A stretch of DNA of 64,000 nucleotides, from assembly GCF_014237455.1 (NCBI RefSeq), contig NZ_JABZFL010000074.1:37723-101722 (forward strand), written 5' to 3'. This DNA comes from Desulfobacula sp. (GTDB lineage Bacteria > Desulfobacterota > Desulfobacteria > Desulfobacterales > Desulfobacteraceae). Made by a program: the position numbers and the translations under genes. Below the pieces are notes generated by a model that was not told the origin of the DNA, searched no databases, and saw only the letters and a list, made by a program, of their open reading frames with translations. Each line of letters opens with the position of its first letter. Positions within the stretch are counted from its first letter, which is position 1. Positions 51,376-61,953 of this stretch are shown one piece after another.

Positions 51376-51506
51376 AAATTGTATTAATGATATACTATTT
51401 TTTTGATTAGACGAAACCCCCGACAGGCATGATTAACCTATAATTTATTGGCCCGTAAAAAGAAGTTGACCCGTTTGGCTACATCGTGTATCATAACTAC
51501 CATTGT

Positions 51507-51522
51507 GTTCATGATGCTGAAC
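51507..51522. promoter_or_regulatory. second GTTCA-N6-TGAAC site
   Basis: GTTCATGATGCTGAAC. Confidence 0.45.
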
Positions 51523-51596
51523 GGCTGTGCTTTAAATGCAAATTGATTCAATACTTTAGGAAAAGGTGGAGATGATAAGAATGGAGATCTTTAGCA

Positions 51597-52070
51597 ATGG
51601 ATGTTAAAACGCTCATAATCCATCCGGAGAAATGCAATAATTGCGGGGACTGTGAAACAGCATGCATTAATATCCGTACAAGTTTAAGTAGCCCCGGCCT
51701 GTCCTGTATTCGAATCCTGAAAGACAATGAAGATTTCTTTTTCCCCATCGCCTGCAAGCAGTGTGAAAATCCGCCCTGCATGGCAACCTGTCCCAAAGAG
51801 GCGATTTGTCGTGATGATGAACTTGCCCTGGTCTTGATTGACCGTCGAAAATGTGTGGGATGCGGCATGTGTGTATCTGCCTGCCCCTTTGGTGCAATGA
51901 AACTGGATAAACTAAAGGCTAAATCCTATAAATGTGATCTGTGCGGCGGTGATCCCGAATGTGTGAAAGTCTGTGAGCCAATGGCCATTGAATATCAGAC
52001 GTTTGAAATGCTTAAAATACCCAATATGGTTCATGTGGCAGGAAAGCTGGCACGCCTGGCAAAACCTTAA
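51597..52070 (+). CDS. 4Fe-4S dicluster electron-transfer protein
   Basis: CNNCGDCETAC, CKQCENPPCMATCP, CVGCGMCVSACPFG, CDLCGGDPECVKVC. Confidence 0.9.
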   Translation: MDVKTLIIHPEKCNNCGDCETACINIRTSLSSPGLSCIRILKDNEDFFFPIACKQCENPPCMATCPKEAICRDDELALVLIDRRKCVGCGMCVSACPFGAMKLDKLKAKSYKCDLCGGDPECVKVCEPMAIEYQTFEMLKIPNMVHVAGKLARLAKP

Positions 52071-52103
52071 AGTGATTGAAGAAGAAATCAAGGAGATATT
52101 AAC

Positions 52104-52490
52104 ATGTCCTTTTTTAAAGTAAATGAGAACTGCAATGGATGTCTGGCCTGTGTACAGAATTGCCCGGCAGGCGCATTGAATTATTTTGATCAGGAAGACA
52201 GCCGGAAAATACTGCATAATATGTCTCTTTGTGCCAGGTGTGGCCACTGCTGGAGGATCTGCCCACAGGATGCCATTGAATTCAAGGTTTTGCTTACGGG
52301 CAGATTTGACCTGGTAACAACCTTGGATCTGGTTCATTGCAAGGTTTGTGGAGAACCCATTTACACTGCAAGCCTTGGTGATACGGTTTCAAATAATACT
52401 CAGACGATTGAGCCCCTGTGCCCTGATCATAAAGGGTCAGAACCTATAAATGTATGGAAAAAACTTGCCTCCAAAAGAGCTTCCCAATAG
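52104..52490 (+). CDS. 4Fe-4S ferredoxin-type protein
   Basis: CNGCLACVQNCPAGAL; CARCGHCWRICPQDAI; CKVCGEPIY. Confidence 0.88.
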   Translation: MSFFKVNENCNGCLACVQNCPAGALNYFDQEDSRKILHNMSLCARCGHCWRICPQDAIEFKVLLTGRFDLVTTLDLVHCKVCGEPIYTASLGDTVSNNTQTIEPLCPDHKGSEPINVWKKLASKRASQ

Positions 52491-52500
52491 GAGATAATGT

Positions 52501-53184
52501 ATGATAGTCGGCGAACATAAACCAATTGAAGAGATTATTGAATCAATAAAAGAATATAATAATGTTCTGGTAGTAGGGTGTCAAACCTGTGTGGCAGTAA
52601 GCTTGACCGGTGGTGACAGGGCTGCAAGATCGATGACGGAAGCGCTAACACATGCGTTTAAAGATAGTAAAACCCTTCATCTTTTTGAAAACAGTATGAT
52701 AGAAAGACAATGCGAAAAAGATTGGATTGAACCGTTTTTTGATCTTCCCGAAGGAGTGGAGGCCATCTTGTCCCTTGCATGTGGTGCCGGGGTTCAAACC
52801 ATGGCGGATGTATTTAAAGGCATTCCTGTTTTACCAGGGTTGAATACAACTTTTGTCGGTGCATTGGATGAGCCTGGTGTTCTCAATGAAAAATGTGTGG
52901 GATGTGGTGATTGTCTTCTGGGATTGACCGGCGGCATATGCCCCATTGCCAGATGTGCCAAACGGCTTCTCAACGGTCCCTGCGGCGGGTCATCAAAGGG
53001 GAAATGCGAGATCAGTATTTCTTTGGGCCGGGATGTTGACTGTGCATGGCATTTAATTGTAGAACGTCTCAAAGAACTGGGTAAACTTGATAATTATGAA
53101 AAGATAAGTGAAACAAAAAACTGGGCACCCGGTGGTGCCGGAGGCCCCAGACAGCTGGTTCATCCAGGTGAAACACCGTTTTAA
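52501..53184 (+). CDS. metV: methylenetetrahydrofolate reductase C-terminal domain protein, MetV-like
   Basis: VGCQTCVAVSLTGGDRAA; ALDEPGVLNEKCVGCGDCLLGLTGGICPIARCAKRLLNGPCGG. Confidence 0.88.
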   Translation: MIVGEHKPIEEIIESIKEYNNVLVVGCQTCVAVSLTGGDRAARSMTEALTHAFKDSKTLHLFENSMIERQCEKDWIEPFFDLPEGVEAILSLACGAGVQTMADVFKGIPVLPGLNTTFVGALDEPGVLNEKCVGCGDCLLGLTGGICPIARCAKRLLNGPCGGSSKGKCEISISLGRDVDCAWHLIVERLKELGKLDNYEKISETKNWAPGGAGGPRQLVHPGETPF

Positions 53185-53198
53185 AAGGATTTAATCCA

Positions 53199-53381
53199 TC
53201 ACAACCTGTTTACAGGAACATTGGCCAGTTTTTCCTCAAGGTATTCATCCATGAGAATTTTATATTTATCTTCGGGGTAATTTGTTGTGCAGGCCCTGCA
53301 GCAAAGATAGACTTTTTTTCAGGTTCGTTTAATGTAAAGCTTTCCGCCGCAGTTTAAACAGTTTCCTTTTATGGTGTTCAA
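53199..53381 (-). CDS. dual-CXXC small selenoprotein candidate (in-frame TGA at 53319-53321)
   Basis: TTG start after AAGGA: MNTIKGNCLNCGGKLYIKRT(U)KKVYLCCRACTTNYPEDKYKILMDEYLEEKLANVPVNRL*; hairpin 13 nt after TGA. Confidence 0.75.
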
Positions 53382-53481
53382 AATTTTTATCCTTTATTTT
53401 TTAATATTCTGCAGATAAAATACTGCCAAATATAATAAAAGTCAAAAATAATAAGTACCAGAAAACAGGAGTCTTGAATAT

Positions 53482-53964
53482 ATGGGTAGAAATATGGAGA
53501 GATACAAACGAAGCTATCCTATTTCCTGGGACCAGCTTCACCGGGATGCAAAAGCCCTGTCATGGAGACTTCATGACATAGAAAGACCATGGAAAGGGAT
53601 TGTTGCAATCACGCGGGGCGGCATGGTTCCTGCCGCAGTTATTGCGCGGGAACTTGGGATACACTATATTGATACGGTCTGCATCACCGCCTATGACTGG
53701 AAGAATCAAGGAGAGGCAAAGGTCCTGAAAAATATTGATGATTCAGGGGAAGGATTTTTGATTATTGATGATCTTGTGGACACGGGCTCAACAGCCAGGG
53801 TTGTCAGGAAAATGCTGCCGAACGCCTATTTTGCAACGGTATATGCCAAACCCGCCGGCAAACCTCTGGTGGATGCCTATGTGACGGAAGTCAGCCAGGA
53901 CACCTGAATTCTTTTTCCATGGGATTCAGAGTCTCAATTTGTTGAACCTATTGCCGGGAACTAA
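53482..53964 (+). pseudogene. gpt: xanthine/guanine phosphoribosyltransferase with an in-frame TGA at a conserved Trp codon (track ORF ends at 53907)
   Basis: [63 protein letters not shown]. Confidence 0.8.
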
Positions 53965-54012
53965 ATAGAATCTGCCGGGAGTCTAAACCAACCTCCCGGG
54001 CAGACGATTTGA

Positions 54013-55242
54013 TCATTTTTTTTTATTGATGATATTTCTGTGGGCCATCAGCCGGATGGCATTGATTTTAATAAAACCTTCAGCATCTTCCTGATTGTAC
54101 CCGCCTTCAATATCCATGGAAGACAAATCCTGATCATAAAGGGAAGAAGGACTTGTCCGGGCAACGGGATAAGCTGTGCCTTTATAGAGCTTTAAGGTGA
54201 CTTCACCGTCAATGACTTCCTGGCTCTTATCAATGGCCACCATGAGAAATTCCATTTCAGGACTGAACCAGAATCCATTGTAAACCAGTTCTGCAAACTT
54301 GGCAGACAGCATGTCTCTGAGCCGCATCACTTCCCGGTCCATGGCCACACCTTCAATATCTTTGTGGGCTTCGTGGAGAATGGTGCCGCCCGGGGTTTCA
54401 TACACACCCCTTGATTTGATTCCCACAAACCGGTTTTCAACCATGTCAAGCCGGCCAATCCCATTTTCTCTGCCCAGCTCATTGAGGTATTCAAACAGTT
54501 CAAGCGGGTCAGTTTTAATTATATTATTTTCAAGATGGGTGACTTTAACCGGGATGCCGTCCTTGAATTCAACTTTAATCTTTGTGGGCTTGTCCGGTGC
54601 ATCTTCCGGGGACACGGTATGGGAATAAATGCTGTCTTCACATTCATGAGCAGGGTCTTCAAGGATGCCGGCTTCATGGGAAATATGCAGAAGGTTATCA
54701 TCTTCACTATAGGGTTTGGATGCAGACTGTTTGGTTGGGATACCGTGTTTTTCAGCATACTCAAGAAGATCTGTTCTCCCCTTGAAGGTGCTTAAAAAAT
54801 CAGCGTTTTTCCAGGGTGCGATGACTTTGATTTTGGGATTCAGGGCATAGTATGACAATTCAAACCGGACCTGATCGTTGCCTTTGCCTGTTGCACCATG
54901 GGAGACATACTCGGCACCAAGCTGTCTTGCAATTTCTATCTGTTTTTTTGCAATGATGGGGCGGGCAATGGCTGTTCCTAAAAGGTATCGCCCTTCATAT
55001 ATTGTGTTGGCCTTATACACGGGAAAGATATAATCGGTGACAAATTCTTTTTTCATGTCTTCGATAAATACTTTGGACGCACCGATTTTTAATGCCTTTT
55101 GTTCTGCCGCCTGAAAGTCTTCTTTCTGGCCGATATTGGCCATATAGGCGAATACTTCATACCCCTGTTCCAAAAGCCATTTCAAGATAACAGAGGTATC
55201 AAGTCCTCCTGAATAGGCAAGAACAACTTTTCCTTTTGACAT
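54013..55242 (-). CDS. argG: argininosuccinate synthase
   Basis: [36 protein letters not shown]. Confidence 0.97.
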   Translation of the reverse strand: MSKGKVVLAYSGGLDTSVILKWLLEQGYEVFAYMANIGQKEDFQAAEQKALKIGASKVFIEDMKKEFVTDYIFPVYKANTIYEGRYLLGTAIARPIIAKKQIEIARQLGAEYVSHGATGKGNDQVRFELSYYALNPKIKVIAPWKNADFLSTFKGRTDLLEYAEKHGIPTKQSASKPYSEDDNLLHISHEAGILEDPAHECEDSIYSHTVSPEDAPDKPTKIKVEFKDGIPVKVTHLENNIIKTDPLELFEYLNELGRENGIGRLDMVENRFVGIKSRGVYETPGGTILHEAHKDIEGVAMDREVMRLRDMLSAKFAELVYNGFWFSPEMEFLMVAIDKSQEVIDGEVTLKLYKGTAYPVARTSPSSLYDQDLSSMDIEGGYNQEDAEGFIKINAIRLMAHRNIINKKK

Positions 55243-55448
55243 TGGGTCTCCTTTATTTTTTTAAATTCCAATTGGTTTTAAATGTCATGGCTTATTAATG
55301 AAGAAAAACATTGAAATAGTCAACAAAAAATGGCTTTGATGAGGTCCTTTTCGGATCAGATTGGGTTCGATACTTGTTGACTACAGCTTTGTACCAGACT
55401 ATAGAGTTAAGAATAGAAATACAAATGTGATTTACAACAGGAAACGGA

Positions 55449-56555
55449 ATGAATATTAATAAAGAACAATTACTGGAGTTGCTGGCGCAAATCGCGCCCA
55501 ACCGTTATCTTCAGGCGGTGTTGATTGTCCTTTTGTTTTTTGGCCTGGCAAAGCTCATGGATGTGATCACCACCCGTGTAATTAAAAGATGGATAGAAAA
55601 GACCCGACTCAAAATAGACGATCAGGTACTTGACATTTTTCACAAGCCCGTCTTTCTCAGCATCATACTCTTTGGTCTTGCCCTGGCTACGGAAAGACTG
55701 GAGTTTAAAGAGACCATAAACTTCATAACCCTGGGCGGGCTGAAAACCGTGGCCATATTTTTGTGGGCAGCTGCTGCAGCACGATTCCTTAAGCTTCTAA
55801 TCAAACTGGTGAGTCATGACAAAAGTCGGTTCAAGTTAATACAGGACCAGACCCTGCCGTTGTTCAACAATCTGTTGATTATTCTGGTAACAGGCCTGTC
55901 AATTTATATTATTTTTCTGGTCTGGAATATTGATCTGACAGCCTGGGTAGCCTCTGCCGGGATAATAGGTCTTGCAATTTCCTTTGCCGCAAAAGACACG
56001 TTGGCCAATTTGTTTTCAGGTGTATTTATCATGGCGGACGCACCCTATAAACTCGGGGATTTCATTGTTCTTGATTCAGGCGAGCGGGGAGCGGTGACGA
56101 ACATCGGTATTCGCAGCACACGTCTTTTAACCCGTGATGATGTGGAAATTACTGTGCCCAATTCAATCATGGGAAATACCAAGATTACCAATGAAGCCGG
56201 CGGCAGGCATGAAAAATTTCGCATTCGTGTCAAGGTGGGAGTCGCTTATGGATCGGATATTGATAAGGTTCATAAAGCTTTGCTTGACGTGGCAACAAAC
56301 TTCCCGGATGTCTGTAAAAATCCTGAGCCGCGCATACGATTTCGCACCTTTGGAGACTCAAGCCTTGATCATGAATTATTATGCTGGGTAAACAAACCGG
56401 TATTGCGAGGCAAACTACTGCATTTGCTTAACACTGCTGTTTATAAACGCTTTGGGCAGGACGGCATTGAAATACCATTCCCCCAGCGAGATGTGCATAT
56501 CCGGTCGGCATCGGAAGACAAGGCAAGCATTGACTCATATGAAACTGATCGCTGA
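55449..56555 (+). CDS. small-conductance mechanosensitive channel (MscS family)
   Basis: AAKDTLANLFSGVFIMADAPYKLGDFIVLDSGERGAVTNIGIRSTRLLTRDDVEITVPNSIM. Confidence 0.93.
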   Translation: MNINKEQLLELLAQIAPNRYLQAVLIVLLFFGLAKLMDVITTRVIKRWIEKTRLKIDDQVLDIFHKPVFLSIILFGLALATERLEFKETINFITLGGLKTVAIFLWAAAAARFLKLLIKLVSHDKSRFKLIQDQTLPLFNNLLIILVTGLSIYIIFLVWNIDLTAWVASAGIIGLAISFAAKDTLANLFSGVFIMADAPYKLGDFIVLDSGERGAVTNIGIRSTRLLTRDDVEITVPNSIMGNTKITNEAGGRHEKFRIRVKVGVAYGSDIDKVHKALLDVATNFPDVCKNPEPRIRFRTFGDSSLDHELLCWVNKPVLRGKLLHLLNTAVYKRFGQDGIEIPFPQRDVHIRSASEDKASIDSYETDR

Positions 56556-57333
56556 TAATCTTCGAATTACAAAAAAAAATATTCAGAATGCGCTTAAGGC
56601 CTGTGACCCCAAACCCATACAGGAGCTTGTGAAGCAGTGTGTGGAAAAAGGGGCATGGGCCATTGATGTAAATACCGGGCCGTTGACCAGGTCTTCTGAA
56701 AAGGGCATGGCATTTTTTATTGAGGCGATACAGAGTGTGACAGACCTGCCATTACTCATTGATACCTCCAATCCCGTTGCTATGAAGGCAGGGCTTGAAG
56801 CTGCAAATAACAAGGCTATAATTAACGGATTTTCCCTTGAACCCCGTAAGCTTGAGCAGATTTTACCCCTTGCAGAAGTGTATGATGCGGATATTGTCGG
56901 GTTTCTGCTGTATCCTGACAGTCGGATTCCAAAGGATAAGGCTGAAAGATTTGAGATTGCCCTTGAGTTATTTGAACAGGCTGAAGCGATGGGTGTTGCC
57001 AAAGAGCGGATCATTATTGATCCGGTTGTTCCACCGCTGGCATGGGAAGACGGGATTGTCCAGGCAAGGGCGGTTTTGGATGTTATAAGGACGTTGCCGG
57101 ATTTATTGGGTTCTCCCGTGAGGACCATTGCAGGGCTTTCCAATTTGACCACAGGGGCAGGGGATAAAGTCAAAAAGAGGCTTGTGGAGCAAAGCTATCT
57201 TGCCATGCTGGCAGCGGCAGGTCTGGATTATGCCCTGCTGGATATATTGAACCATGAGACCGTAAGGGCAGCCAGGACTTCCGGCATTCTTGCCAGGGAA
57301 GAACTCTTTTCCTGGGGGATAGTTCCAGGGTAA
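56539..57333 (+). CDS. pterin-binding / methyltetrahydrofolate methyltransferase-like protein
   Basis: AIDVNTGPLTRSSEKGMAFFIEAIQSVTDLPLLIDTSNPVAMKAGLE; RIIIDPVVPPL; start MKLIADNL overlaps the mscS end. Confidence 0.82.
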   Translation: MKLIADNLRITKKNIQNALKACDPKPIQELVKQCVEKGAWAIDVNTGPLTRSSEKGMAFFIEAIQSVTDLPLLIDTSNPVAMKAGLEAANNKAIINGFSLEPRKLEQILPLAEVYDADIVGFLLYPDSRIPKDKAERFEIALELFEQAEAMGVAKERIIIDPVVPPLAWEDGIVQARAVLDVIRTLPDLLGSPVRTIAGLSNLTTGAGDKVKKRLVEQSYLAMLAAAGLDYALLDILNHETVRAARTSGILAREELFSWGIVPG

Positions 57334-57409
57334 TGGTTTATTTTATGATCACCATCGGAGGGACAAAATAATGGCAAAGAGCAGTGTGAAAGGAACCGAA
57401 GGAAAGCAT

Positions 57410-58754
57410 ATGAAAAGTTTAAAAAAATTATTGATCATTATTCCTGTCATCTGCGGGATTGTTCTCTTCGTTTGGATGAAAAGCACCAAACAGCCGCCCG
57501 CCCGTCTTGACCACAAAGAGCGGGTTCAGACCGTCCGGGTGATTTCTCTGGAAAAAACCCGGGTTGTGCCCAGGGCCATCAGCTATGGATATGTTGAGGC
57601 AGAACGTACCTGGGAAGCTATTTCCGAGGTCAGTGGTAAAATCGTTTACATGAATAAAAATTTGAGAAAAGGGTATTTTATTCGCAAAGGTGAGCTTTTG
57701 TTCAAAATTGATACCACTCCATACGGGCTTGCCGAAACCCGGGGAGTGGCAGAGCTTATGAATGTTGATGCCCGGCTCAAGGAGCTTGCCCAGTCCCAAA
57801 AAAATACCCAGCGTGTCCTGTCCATTGAAAAAAAATCCCTGACCAGTGCCGCTCAGGAGCTTAAGCGCAAGCGGGAATTGTTTGACAAAGGCTATATCTC
57901 TGCTTCCGATCTGGAAAGAGAAGAAAGAATTTTTTTGACCCATCAGACCACAGTGAATAATCTTCAAAATACCTTAGCCCTGATCCCGTCACAGAAAAAA
58001 GCCCTTTTGGCTCAGAAAAAATCAGGGGAATCCACAGTGACTGAACGGCGCCTGGATGTGGCCAAAACAGAAATCTATGCCCCCTTTAACTGCCGGCTGT
58101 CTGTAGTGAATATTGAACTTCACCAGTATGCGACTGCCGGAAGCGTGCTGGTTAAAGCAGAAAGCATTGAGAGTGCCGAGATTTCGATACAGTTGGCACC
58201 CAAAAATTTTTTAAATCTCATGCCCAGGGAAGATGGTCCCATGATTCCGGAAGTACCAAATATGGAGATTCTTCGCCAGGCAATTGGAATTACTGCCAAG
58301 GTGATACTTCCCTTAGATGAGGTGAATCAAATTGAATGGGATGGTCGGTTTTCCCGGACCAGTGAGTCCATGGATCTTAAGACAGGGGCTATTACAATCT
58401 ATATCACAGTGGATAAATATGCTTCCTGGAAAGCGGCCACCTCTGCTTACCAATATGTATGTGGAGGTGGAACTGCGGGGGAAAGCGGTTCCGGATCGGT
58501 TTGTAATCCCCAGAAGTTCCGTGCATGAAGAAAAAATTTATATCTGTTCCCCGGAAAACCGGCTTGTAATTAAGCCGGTAAAAGTTGAATTCCAGGTGGA
58601 AAATTTGGCCGTGCTATCCACAGGGCTTGAACAAGGTGAGACTCTGGTGTTAACCGATCTTGTGCCGGCCGTGGAGGGGATGCTGCTGAAACCCTTTCAG
58701 GACAGCGACATTGCAGAACAACTGAAGCGTCAGGCCACTGGGGAGGCATTGTAG
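57410..58754 (+). pseudogene. RND efflux membrane fusion protein, frameshifted near 58427
   Basis: ORF 57371-58528 and ORF 58332-58754 together give one HlyD-like protein; frame change between DKYA and PGKRPPLLTNMYVEVELRG. Confidence 0.8.
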
Positions 58755-58755
58755 C

Positions 58756-61700
58756 ATGAATTCATTTAAAAAGATGATTTCGTTCATGTGTGCCCATCCC
58801 ACGGCTGCAAATCTTCTCATGCTACTGTTTATCACCCTGGGTCTGATTTCGGTTACCGGCCTGAAACGGGAAACCTTTCCCGATTTTTCTGTCAATGCCG
58901 TTGAAGTCACGGTGACGTATCCTGGGGCCACTGCCGAAGATATAGAATCATCTGTGTGTCGGCGTATCGAAGACGTCATTGACAGTGTGACCAATATCGC
59001 CGAGGTCCGGAGTACGGCCATGGAAAACAGGGCTTTGGTTGTAGTGGAAATGGTGGATGAAGGTAATATCATCGAGTTTTTCAATGACATCAAAACCGAG
59101 GTGGAAGCCATTAATGATTTCCCGGCCCAGGTGGAGGATGTGATCGTCAAACGGATCAACAGGACCGACCCGGTAGTGTCTGTAGCAGTAACAGGACCCA
59201 TGAGTCCAGTGCATTTAAAGTTTTACTGCGAGGATCTCAAAGACAGGCTCAAGGCTCTGGGTATGGTTTCCCAAGTGGAAATATTGGGGTTTTCCGATCA
59301 TGAATTTTTAATTGAGATTCCGTTTTACACTATGATGCGCCTGGGCCTTTCCGTGTCTGATATCGAAGGGGCAGTGGGGGTTCAAAATCTGGATTTGCCA
59401 GTCGGAAGCCTGGAAACAAGGGATTCGGACATTCTGATCCGGTTTTCCGAAGAAAGAAAAACCCTATATGCCTTGGAGGACCTCATTGTGATATCCGGGG
59501 AAACGGGCGCAGAAATCCAGCTGGGGGATATTGCCAAAATTTCGGACCGATTCACGGAGGATGAAGACAAAATCCTGTTTGACGGAAAACGGGCCGGGCT
59601 GCTCCAGATCAGTAAAACCAAGTCCGAGGATGCCTTGAGAGTTCTGGATGCGGTGACAGCCTTTCTGGCAGAGGAGCAGACAAGAGCCCCTTCAGGCATC
59701 TCCTTTACCATTACCCAGAATGTGTCCAAGGTGGTTCGGGACCGGCTTCAAATGCTGGCCGTGAACGGGATACAGGGGCTGGTCCTGGTGTTTTTTGCCA
59801 TGCTGCTGTTTTTCCCTTTTTCCTTTTCCTTCTGGGTGGCCATGGGCCTGCCGGTTACTTTTCTACTGACTTTTTTCTTTATGAAACATCTGGGATTGTC
59901 TCTGAACATGCTGTCCATGGTCGGTCTTTTGATCGGGCTTGGCCTGCTCATGGATGATGCCATTGTGATTGCCGAAAATATTGCCGCCCACCTTGAAAAG
60001 GGAAAAGATTCTTTCAAGGCTGTTGTAGACGGCATATCCGAAGTAGCAGCGGGCGTGTTTTCTTCATTTCTAACCACTTTTTTTATTTTTGGGGCACTGG
60101 CCTTGAGCATGAAAGGGGATATCGGAAAAGTACTTTACGTGATTCCCGTGATTCTGATCCTGACCCTTTCCGTGAGTCTGGTGGAAGCCTTTTTCATTCT
60201 TCCCAATCATCTGTCCCATTCTCTGGCCGGGCATTCCTCAGGCAGACGTAAGGGCAGGTTCCGCCAGAAAACTGAGGCAGGCCTTGCCTGGATGCGGGAA
60301 CAGATCCTTGGCCGGTTTGTGGATGCGGCTGTCAATTTCAGGTATTTATTTGTCGGGCTGGTTATCTTTGCCTTTATTGCCTCCATCTCCATGATCGCCG
60401 GTGGGTATTTGAAAATTCGGGCTTTCCCTGAAACGGAAGGAGAAGTGCTCCAGGCCCGGATTCTATTCCCCCAGGGAACTCCCCTGGAAAGAACCGAAGA
60501 CTACGTGGACAAAATTGTAAAGGCGGCAGACAAAATGAATACTGCCTTATCTCCTTTACAGCCGGGTAAAGCGAACCTGGTGGAACATATCAGTGTGCTT
60601 TACAACACCAATGCAGATGCCGGAGAAAGCGGTCCCCATGTGGCCACGGTTTCCCTGGACCTTTTAAACGCTGAAAACAGATCCGGGTCCATGGATGATA
60701 TCATCAATAAATGGAGATCCCTGGCAGGGGAATATCCCTGATGCCATTGCCTATAAAGAGCCCACCATGGGCCCGGGCGGGCTTCCCATTGAAATCCGGC
60801 TTAAGGGGAAAAACCTTGATGATTTAAAATCAGCCTCCACAAAGCTGATCAACTGGCTATACACCTATGAGGGAGTGGCAGACCTTTATGATGATTTGCG
60901 GCCGGGCAAGCCGGAAATTCTGGTCAAACTTAAAAAAGGGGCAACAGCTAGGGGATTTGATGCCGGAAGTGTTTCAAAACAGCTGAGAGCCGCCTTTTAT
61001 GGCAGTACTGCCAGCGAGATAATTGTCAGGGATGAATCCTATGAGGTGAATCTCAGGATGGCTGCTTCTGACAGGCGCAGCATTTTTGATCTTGAAAATT
61101 TTTATCTCATGAACGGCAAAGGAGGGCGGATTCCTTTGAATACCGTGGCATCCATCACCTACAGCAGGGGATATACCGGAATCAGACGGGTGGATGGTCA
61201 ACGGACCGTCACGGTTACCGGGGATGTGGATACCCGGGTTGCCAATGCAGCGGATATTATCACCGATATAAAAGTCAGGTTTATGCCGGAATTGAAAAAA
61301 CAATTTCCCGATATTTCCATCGGACTGGAAGGTCAGGCCAAAGAAACGAAGACTTCCATGGGGGGTATGCTAAAGGCCCTTGGCATAGGTATTTTTGGTG
61401 TGTTCTGTCTTTTGAGTTTTCAGTTTAGAGCCTATCGGGAACCCTTTGTGATTATGGTGACCATTCCCTTTGCACTCATCGGTGTTGTCTGGGGTCATCT
61501 GCTTATGGGACTTGACCTCTCCATGCCCAGTATCCTGGGATTTGTTTCCCTGGCCGGCATTGTGGTGAATGACTCCATTCTTCTGGTCGGTTTTGTCAGG
61601 CAGCACACGGCAATGGGTATGGCCGTGGACGATGCCGGAAAACTGGCTTCAAGGGAGCGGTTTCGGGCAGTTCTGCTGACCACGGTAACCACTATCGCAG

Positions 61701-61879
61701 GCCTTTTGCCCCTTCTGGCAGAAAAATCCATGCAGGCCCAGGTCCTGATTCCCCTGGCCTGCTCCATTGTGTTTGGGCTGATGATGTCCACCCTGCTGGT
61801 TCTGGTGGTGGTACCCTGTCTTTATACCATCCTGTCGGATTTCAACCTGGTGAGGATGGACACTGACAGACCCGGTTAA
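58756..61879 (+). pseudogene. RND-family efflux transporter, frameshifted near 60732
   Basis: ORF 58756-60741 plus ORF 60695-61879; frame change at GEY/IPDAIAYKEPTMGPGG. Confidence 0.85.
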
Positions 61880-61953
61880 TGTTCTTATGACGTTATGCCT
61901 GAAAAGAGGTTATATTTCTTGGAATTTTATTTTGTCAATTATAATAGAAACTG

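Noticed and set aside
53199-53964. Alternative genetic code with TGA = Trp
   Set aside because: Many intact genes in the window end in TGA (e.g. sfsA, gpp-like ORFs, HdrB-like), and the 53319 TGA fits Cys/Sec rather than Trp
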